The notes beneath the pieces were generated by a model. The model did not search any database. It was not told the origin of the DNA and was given only the letters and a program-made list of their open reading frames with translations. A DNA stretch of 19,107 bases from contig CALBJX010000105.1 of NCBI GenBank assembly GCA_937893015.1, forward strand, positions 1 through 19,107, in the 5' to 3' direction. The stretch comes from an uncultured Verrucomicrobiales bacterium. GTDB taxonomy: Bacteria > Verrucomicrobiota > Verrucomicrobiia > Verrucomicrobiales > Akkermansiaceae. Below, one piece after another: positions 14,151 through 19,107 of this stretch; position 1 is the first letter of the stretch, and each line of letters starts with the position of its first letter. The translations under genes were made by a program, and so were the position numbers.

Positions 14151-15347
14151 ATGATTATCGGTATTCTCAACTCCGGCGGCGACTGCCCCGGTATTAATGC
14201 CGTCATCGAAGGATACGTCTCCGCGGCCTACCGCCGCGGCTGGCGTGTCATCGGTTTCCATGACGGTTTCGAAGGTCTGCTGCCCGTGGCCGGCGGTCGC
14301 CGCTACGAGCTGCTCACCCCGCAGAAAACGCACCAGATTCGCTCCACGGGCGGTACCATCCTCGGCACCACCAGCACGGGCAACTTCAAGATTCACATCA
14401 ACAAGCTCGGTCGCGCCTCCATCGACAAGGACATGCTCGCCAAGGCCAAGAAGACGATTACCGCTCTCGGTCTGGAAGCTCTCGCCGTGGTGGGCGGCAG
14501 CGGCTCCGCCCGCACCGCCAGCCTGCTCTCCGATGAAGGTCTGCCCGTCATCTCCATCCCCAAGACCATCAACAACGACCTCTGCGAAGCCTCGGACTAC
14601 ACCTTCGGTTTCCAGAGCGCCGTCTCCGTGGTGTCCGACTCCATCGACCGCATCCGCACCACTGCCAACTCCCACCAGCGCATGATGGTGGTGGAAGTGA
14701 TGGGCGACCAATCCGGCTGGATTGCCCTGCACAGCGGCATCTCCACGGCGGCGGATGTCGTGCTCATCCCCGAGATTGACTTCGACCTCCAGAACGTGGT
14801 GGACTGCATCAAGGCCCGCAAGGCCGCCGGCCAGCGCGAAATCATCGTGGTGGTCTGCGAAGGTGCCAGGCTCAACGGCGAGCTCATCACCGTGCACAAC
14901 AAGGAGAAGGGCGAAGAACGCCTCGGCGGCATCGGCAACCGACTCTCCCGCATGCTGCAGGAGCTCACGGGCATCGAGACGCGCTACTGCGTGCTCGGCC
15001 ACACTCAGCGCGGCGGCACGCCCTGCGCCTTCGACCGAATTCTCGCCCTGCGCTTCGGCGTGGAGGCTGTGAAGCTCATCGAACGCCGCGAGTTCGGCAA
15101 GGCTCTCACGCTCAACGGCCCGAACGTGCAGACCGTCTCCATTGACGAGGCCGTGAAGTCCCTGCGCCTTGTGCAGCCCGACAGCCAGATTATCCGCACA
15201 GCCCGCGATCTGGGCATCATCTTCGGTGACCGCGCTCCGGACAAGCTCATGAGCGAGCAGGCGCAGGCCGTCGCGGCCAAGGAAGCCAAGGCCGCCGCGA
15301 AGGAAGCCAAAGCAACCAAGACGAAAAAGTCCGCTAAGAAGGCATGA
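14151..15347 (+). CDS. Phosphofructokinase paralogue lacking catalytic residues (probable pseudoenzyme) with Lys/Ala-rich tail
   Basis: The 398-residue protein has the PFK-A fold throughout: SGGDCPGINAVI (8-19), the sugar-phosphate site SHQRMMVVEVMG and GHTQRGG (283-289). Residues needed for phosphoryl transfer are changed. GGDGS is GGSGS, so the Mg2+-binding Asp (E. coli D103) is S117. TIDND is TINND, so the catalytic base (D127) is N141. MGR is MGD (E. coli R171, here D186). The basic residue of the LGxxNKG loop is Thr76. The paralogue 1.2 kb downstream keeps all four. About 30 C-terminal residues form a Lys/Ala-rich tail (368-398) absent from that paralogue. The fructose-6-phosphate side looks intact, so it may bind sugar phosphate, assemble with the active kinase or act as a sensor; this is inferred. 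Its stop overlaps the next start (ATGA). Confidence 0.9.
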   Translation: MIIGILNSGGDCPGINAVIEGYVSAAYRRGWRVIGFHDGFEGLLPVAGGRRYELLTPQKTHQIRSTGGTILGTTSTGNFKIHINKLGRASIDKDMLAKAKKTITALGLEALAVVGGSGSARTASLLSDEGLPVISIPKTINNDLCEASDYTFGFQSAVSVVSDSIDRIRTTANSHQRMMVVEVMGDQSGWIALHSGISTAADVVLIPEIDFDLQNVVDCIKARKAAGQREIIVVVCEGARLNGELITVHNKEKGEERLGGIGNRLSRMLQELTGIETRYCVLGHTQRGGTPCAFDRILALRFGVEAVKLIERREFGKALTLNGPNVQTVSIDEAVKSLRLVQPDSQIIRTARDLGIIFGDRAPDKLMSEQAQAVAAKEAKAAAKEAKATKTKKSAKKA

Positions 15348-16306
15348 AGAAGCCCCTGACCATTCTCTGCTCTCTCGCCGCCGTTGCGGCGTCGCTGCTC
15401 CCCTCCTGCACCTCTACGGAAGGGGTGCTGCCGGAGAACACGACGCCCAGCTACGTCTGCGTGGAGGTGAACTCGGGTCGCGTGCTCTATGCTTCCAATG
15501 CGACGGAAAAACGCCCCATCGGCATGTTGGCCAACGTGGCCACAGGCTGCGTGGTGACGGACTGGGTAAAGGCTGCGAACGTCAACCTCGACACGCAAAT
15601 CACGGTGCCGCAGGAGGCAGTGCGCTGGCCTAAGACCAATTTGCTGAACCTCAAGCCCGGCGAAACGCTCTCCATCCGCGATGCTCTGTATTCCACTCTC
15701 ATGTGGGATGACAGTGCCAGCGCCATGACGCTCGCCTACGCCTGCGGTTCCGCCATCAGCTCCGGTAATCCTGCGGGTGCCTTCGTGGACCAGATGAACC
15801 GCCTCGCGGCGCGTCTGGGCATGCACTCCACCTACTTCAAGGGGCCGAGCGGCGCACAGGTCTCCCAATCCACGGCACGCGACATGGCTCTGCTGGGCAT
15901 GTACGCCACGGGCAATGCCGCCCTCCTCGGTGTCTGCTCCCGCCCCGGCGAGACGATTACCATCCACTCCCCCGCCGGCAGCCGCACGCAGACCGTGCGC
16001 AACAACAACAAGCTGCTGTCGTTCTCGGAACACGTGGACGGGCTGAAAGCGGCAAACTCCCGCAGTGCCGGAGCCTGCATCATGGTCACCGCTACGCGTC
16101 AATCCGTCAAGCGTCCGCATCCCGTCTCCGGGCAAATTGCGACCTTCGGTCAGCGTCTCATGGTCGTCATGCTCGGCATGCCGAACTCCTCCAATCGCAA
16201 CAACACCGCCGCCAAATTCCTGCGCGACGGCTGGGACGAATGGGAACAGTGGCTGCCCACCAACGACACCAAGGATTCTTCCAAATTCATTCAACTTCCT
16301 CACTAA
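15344..16306 (+). CDS. S11-fold (D-Ala-D-Ala carboxypeptidase-like) lipoprotein with lost active site
   Basis: The 320-residue protein has a lipoprotein signal (lipobox LLPSC, C22) and the layout of peptidase S11, such as VCVEVNSGRVLYASNATEKR, LKPGETLSIRDALYSTLM, LAARLGMHSTYFKGPSG and the STARDMALLG helix. All three penicillin-binding motifs are changed. The SxxK box (normally ASLTK) is GMLAN, with M61 for Ser and N64 for Lys. The SxN box reads D-D-S (122-124). KTG in HVDGLKTG is KAA (235-237). It therefore probably cannot cleave peptides or be acylated by beta-lactams, though it may bind peptidoglycan stems. A periplasm-facing pseudoenzyme inside an operon of cytoplasmic sugar enzymes is odd. 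The ATGA overlap with the upstream gene implies translational coupling. Confidence 0.88.
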   Translation: MKKPLTILCSLAAVAASLLPSCTSTEGVLPENTTPSYVCVEVNSGRVLYASNATEKRPIGMLANVATGCVVTDWVKAANVNLDTQITVPQEAVRWPKTNLLNLKPGETLSIRDALYSTLMWDDSASAMTLAYACGSAISSGNPAGAFVDQMNRLAARLGMHSTYFKGPSGAQVSQSTARDMALLGMYATGNAALLGVCSRPGETITIHSPAGSRTQTVRNNNKLLSFSEHVDGLKAANSRSAGACIMVTATRQSVKRPHPVSGQIATFGQRLMVVMLGMPNSSNRNNTAAKFLRDGWDEWEQWLPTNDTKDSSKFIQLPH

Positions 16307-16321
16307 CAACATTCTCCTCTC

Positions 16322-17410
16322 ATGAATATCGGTATTCTTAACGCCGGCGGTGACTGCCCCGGTCTCAACGCTGTGATTGAAGGCGCCGTGGGTGCTGCTT
16401 CCGCCCGCGGGTGGACGGTCTACGGCTTCTACGACGGCTTCGAGGGTCTGCTCTCCACGCCCGACAATGAGCGTTGGCGCATCCTCACGCCCGAGAACTG
16501 CCACAACATCCGCTCGGAAGGCGGCACCATTCTCGGCACCGTCAACAAGGGTAACTTCACCGTCAAGAGCGGCGTCGGCGGCCGCATGCAGATTGCCCAG
16601 CACGTGCTGGACCAGAGCAAGGCCACCGTTGAACGCCTCGGGCTGGAAGCCCTCATCGTGGTGGGCGGCGACGGCTCCCAAACCATCGGTCTGGAGCTCC
16701 GCCAAATCGGCCTGCCCATCGTGGGCGTGCCGAAGACCATCGACAACGACCTCGGTGCCACGGACTACACCTTCGGTTTCTGGACCGCCGTTTCCATCGT
16801 GTCCCAGAACCTCGATCGTCTGCGCACCACGGCCTACTCCCACCAGCGCATGATGGTGGTGGAAGTGATGGGCCGCCACGCGGGCTGGATTGCCCTCTAC
16901 GGCGGTATGGCCGGCGGTGCGGACGTCATCCTGATGCCCGAAATCGAGTTCACGCTCGAAGACGTGGTCCGCAAGGTGGAGCTGCTGAAAGCTCTCGGCC
17001 AGCGCGAAATCATCGTGGTGGTCAGCGAGGGTGCCAAGATTGCGGGCAAGCTTCTCACGCTGGATGAAGAGACGAAGGGTGAAGTGCGCCTCGGCGGCAT
17101 TGCCAACTTCCTCTCCACCAAGCTGGAGACCATCACGGGCATCGAGACGCGCTACTGCGTGCTGGGTCACATCCAGCGCGGCGGCTCTCCCATTCCCTTC
17201 GACCGCGTGCTCGGCGTGCGCTGCGGTGCCAAGGCCATCGACCTCATCGAGGACGGCAAGTTCGGTGAAACCGTTGCCCTCAACGGCATCGACATGGTGT
17301 CCATGCCCATCGAGGAGGCCGTGCGCACCCTGCACCTCGTCGACAGCAAGAGCCAGATTGTCGAAACCGCCAAGGAAATCGGCATCAGCTTCGGCGACGC
17401 TGAAAGCTGA
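16322..17410 (+). CDS. pfkA: 6-phosphofructokinase, catalytically intact
   Basis: The 362-residue enzyme phosphorylates fructose-6-phosphate to the 1,6-bisphosphate, the committed step of glycolysis. It retains AGGDCPGLNAVI (8-19), K76 in the LGTVNKG loop, GGDGS with Mg2+ ligand D117, TIDND with base D141 and D143, MGR with R185, and GHIQRGG (283-289). Phosphoryl-donor markers are mixed. Gly118 after the Asp (E. coli position 104) points to ATP, while Lys138 in PKTIDND (position 124) is usual in pyrophosphate-dependent enzymes. This combination occurs in some long-chain (group III type) PFKs, so the donor is uncertain. It is the last gene of the operon, 15 nt after the S11-like gene, followed by a strong terminator. 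It would take up fructose-6-phosphate produced from sialic-acid amino sugars. Confidence 0.92.
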   Translation: MNIGILNAGGDCPGLNAVIEGAVGAASARGWTVYGFYDGFEGLLSTPDNERWRILTPENCHNIRSEGGTILGTVNKGNFTVKSGVGGRMQIAQHVLDQSKATVERLGLEALIVVGGDGSQTIGLELRQIGLPIVGVPKTIDNDLGATDYTFGFWTAVSIVSQNLDRLRTTAYSHQRMMVVEVMGRHAGWIALYGGMAGGADVILMPEIEFTLEDVVRKVELLKALGQREIIVVVSEGAKIAGKLLTLDEETKGEVRLGGIANFLSTKLETITGIETRYCVLGHIQRGGSPIPFDRVLGVRCGAKAIDLIEDGKFGETVALNGIDMVSMPIEEAVRTLHLVDSKSQIVETAKEIGISFGDAES

Positions 17411-17439
17411 TTTGATATGTACAAATCATTTGAATAACG

Positions 17440-17456
17440 GCGCGGCTGTACCGCGC
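17440..17456. repeat. Small GC hairpin after the PFK gene
   Basis: GCGCGG and CCGCGC pair across a 5-nt loop (CTGTA). It resembles the core GCGCGGCTGCGCCGCGC of the element at 5108-5377. Just before it, GATTTG (17409-17414) and CAAATC (17422-17427) form another short inverted repeat overlapping the stop codon. No T-run follows the GC hairpin. Confidence 0.5.
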
Positions 17457-17467
17457 AGGATAAAGAA

Positions 17468-17499
17468 AACGCTCTGACGATGACGTCAGAGCGTTTTTT
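17468..17499. terminator. Strong bidirectional Rho-independent terminator
   Basis: A perfect 12-bp stem (AACGCTCTGACG, 17468-17479, with 17484-17495) closes a 4-nt loop and is followed by a T-run to 17499. Read on the other strand, TTTTCTTTA follows the stem, so it can end both the PFK operon and the convergent gene, whose stop codon overlaps its edge. Confidence 0.92.
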
Positions 17500-18358
17500 A
17501 TTCGGCAAGAATGTCCAATGCACGGAGGCGGACGCAGGAGGCAAAGTGGGTCTCCTGCAAGCGGGTGCGCTGCGCATTCAAGGCGGCGTAGGACATGTTC
17601 GCCGCTTTCATGGCATCTGCCTGCTCGGGAGTGAGCTGCGTCTGTGGGTCTTTGAGCACAAAGAGGGTGCGGGCGGTCGTCAGCAGACGTTGCACGACGG
17701 GACGAGCAGCAAGAGCAGCCTGCTCCGCGCTCTCCTTGTCCTGCACCCTCGCATAGATGGTGGCCAGCTCGGCATAATCGCGCTGCATGAGGCGGAAATC
17801 CGCCGTCATTTCCGCCGCGGTCGGCGGGCGAAGCGGCACCATATTGAACGCATCAGCCAAGGGGAGGAACGCCGCCAGAGCCACGGCATCCTCCGGGCTG
17901 ACATCGGCCTCCGTCACCAGCAGGCGCACGGCGAGTTCATCCGTGCGGTAGGCGTGCAGCACCAGCTCCAGCAGATTATTCCACGCATGCTCCTGCGGGC
18001 GGGAGAGATTGCCGTCCGCAAAGCGTTGGAAGATGGTCGCCAAAATCTCGGGGGCCTCCGTCTCCCGCGCAATTCCCGCAGAGGCTGTCTCGACATCGGC
18101 CGTAGCGCGGTGTCCCGCTTGGCGGATGAGCGCCCAGCGCAGCAGCAGCGTTTCCTTGACGGCAGCCTGTTGCTGTGCAAAGACCATGGCAGGCATGGTG
18201 CGCATCTGCTCCATGGTCGGGGGCAGCGGCAGCCCCGCCTCCTCCAGCGAGACAAAGGGCTCCTGCCCCAAAGCGGCACATTGCTCGGGCGTGAGCGGCA
18301 GCATATCCGCCACCGCAGGCAGCAGAGCCAGAACCGCCGCTGTCACCGCCTTGCGCAT
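17498..18358 (-). CDS. Secreted alpha-helical protein of unknown function
   Basis: The 286-residue protein starts with a signal peptide (MRKAVTAAVLALLPAVA, cleavage near residue 17). The rest appears almost wholly helical, rich in Ala, Leu, Glu and Gln, with few glycines. Examples are TMEQMRTMPAMVFAQQQAA, then helices around 100-190 and RDYAELATIYARVQDKESAE near 215. I see no catalytic motif, membrane segment or lipobox and do not recognise a family. It lies 11 nt after the tyrS stop and is probably cotranscribed. Unusually for this window the start has a purine-rich Shine-Dalgarno-like stretch (GAGAGGGGGA) about 4 nt upstream. It is probably periplasmic. Confidence 0.8.
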   Translation of the reverse strand: MRKAVTAAVLALLPAVADMLPLTPEQCAALGQEPFVSLEEAGLPLPPTMEQMRTMPAMVFAQQQAAVKETLLLRWALIRQAGHRATADVETASAGIARETEAPEILATIFQRFADGNLSRPQEHAWNNLLELVLHAYRTDELAVRLLVTEADVSPEDAVALAAFLPLADAFNMVPLRPPTAAEMTADFRLMQRDYAELATIYARVQDKESAEQAALAARPVVQRLLTTARTLFVLKDPQTQLTPEQADAMKAANMSYAALNAQRTRLQETHFASCVRLRALDILAE

Positions 18359-18369
18359 GTGTCCCCCTC

Positions 18370-19107
18370 TCAGGCAGCAAAGGCGCCCATGTAGAACTTT
18401 TTCTTGCCGCGGCGGATGATAACCACCTCACCCTCCAGAGCCATAGCGGGCGTCACCTCGAAGGCGGCATCCTTCACCACCTCGCCGTTGAGGGAAATCG
18501 CGCCGTTGCCGATGAACTCGCGAGCCTCGCGCTTGGAGGCGCAGACCTTGGCATTCACCAGCACATCGGCCAGCGGACCGGGTGTCAGCGTTACCTGCGG
18601 CACATTCTTCATGCCCGCCTTGATGTCGCGGAGGGACAGGGCCTTGAAATTGCCGGCAAAGAGCTTTTCGCTGATATCCACGGCGTGCGCAAACTCTTCC
18701 TCGCCGTGCAGGTCGGTGATGATGGCCTTGGCGAGTGCCTTCTGGGCAAGGCGCTGCTCGGGGTGCTCGCTGTGCTGCGCTTCAATCGCCATGATTTCCT
18801 CGGGCGTGAGGAAGGTGAGGCGCTTGAGGTAGGAGATGACGCAGGCGTCATCCGTGTTGAGGAGGAACTGGTAGAGCTCGTAGGAGGAAGTCTTGTTCTT
18901 ATCCAGCCACAGGGCGTTGCCCTCGCTCTTGCCGAACTTGTTGCCCTGCGCATCCGTCACCAGCGGCATGGTGAGGGCAAACACCTCGTCGCCCGTGGTC
19001 TTGCGAATCAGCTCGATACCCGTGGTGATGTTGCCCCACTGGTCGCTGCCCGCCACCTGCAGGTCCACGCCGCGCGTCTCGTGCAGGTGCTTGAAGTCGA
19101 TGGCCTG
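18370..19107 (-). CDS. tyrS: Tyrosyl-tRNA synthetase, C-terminal 245 residues (5' end beyond window)
   Basis: The frame runs in open from the right edge, so only the second half of the gene is present. Visible parts are the tyrosine-binding VAGSDQWGNI of the class I Rossmann fold and the second ATP-binding signature KFGKS (57-61 of the fragment), the equivalent of KMSKS. An anticodon-binding helical region follows (about 75-170), then a C-terminal S4-type RNA-binding domain (KVCASKREAREFIGNGAISL to the end). It charges tRNA-Tyr with tyrosine in the cytoplasm. The GTG at 19068 is internal, not the start. Nothing looks damaged. Confidence 0.95.
   Translation of the reverse strand, partial: QAIDFKHLHETRGVDLQVAGSDQWGNITTGIELIRKTTGDEVFALTMPLVTDAQGNKFGKSEGNALWLDKNKTSSYELYQFLLNTDDACVISYLKRLTFLTPEEIMAIEAQHSEHPEQRLAQKALAKAIITDLHGEEEFAHAVDISEKLFAGNFKALSLRDIKAGMKNVPQVTLTPGPLADVLVNAKVCASKREAREFIGNGAISLNGEVVKDAAFEVTPAMALEGEVVIIRRGKKKFYMGAFAA

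Noticed and set aside
15005..17335. 776-codon open frame on the minus strand
   Set aside because: It is the reverse complement of the PFK, S11-like and PFK genes and shows only His/Gly-rich low-complexity translation.

Overview
The window is GC-rich, densely coded bacterial DNA. It most resembles a gut Verrucomicrobiota of the Akkermansia type. The main clue is the secreted protein at 4475-5029, which ends in a PEP-CTERM sorting tail (PEPATATLSLLALAGL then RRRRK) of the style typical of that group. A sialic-acid lyase and epimerase pair fits a mucin-degrading lifestyle. The assignment is an inference from gene content; no rRNA or other marker is present.

Layout. 1-206 (-): start of a Lys/Ala/Pro-rich, histone H1-like repeat protein cut by the left edge. 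344-2929 (-): an ABC-F ATPase downstream of a cytoplasmic cyclophilin. 3074-4228 (+): a membrane acyltransferase. 4242-4334 (-): a decayed fragment of a NAD synthetase 3' end. 4475-5029 (+): the PEP-CTERM protein, with a C8 tract inside its probable promoter and a terminator behind it. 5108-5377: a MITE-like inverted-repeat element. 5408-7336 (-): intact glutamine-dependent NAD synthetase. 7466-9725 (+): four tandem DUF805 membrane-protein genes, the last two with an added GYF_2 domain. 9832-11435 (+): a lipoprotein and a XerD-type recombinase. 11485-11839 (-): a small frameshifted gene. 11984-17410 (+): a five-gene operon. 17498-19107 (-): a secreted helical protein and the 3' part of tyrS.

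The five-gene operon is the most interesting part. It encodes N-acetylneuraminate lyase, N-acylglucosamine 2-epimerase, a phosphofructokinase paralogue lacking key catalytic residues, a lipoprotein with a D,D-carboxypeptidase (S11) fold whose three active-site motifs are all replaced, and a second phosphofructokinase with its catalytic residues intact. The order suggests a route from sialic acid through ManNAc and GlcNAc to fructose-6-phosphate and glycolysis. Two apparent pseudoenzymes, joined by an ATGA overlap, lie just before the active kinase. A regulatory or heteromeric role for them is a hypothesis.

Expression signals are also unusual. Several genes have sigma70-like promoters whose -10 box lies only 6-10 nt before the ATG (3074, 8507, 9832, 2929, 7336), which predicts leaderless or nearly leaderless mRNAs. 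Most other starts lack a Shine-Dalgarno sequence and are preceded by pyrimidine-rich tracts. I see no rRNA, tRNA, CRISPR array or insertion-sequence transposase.
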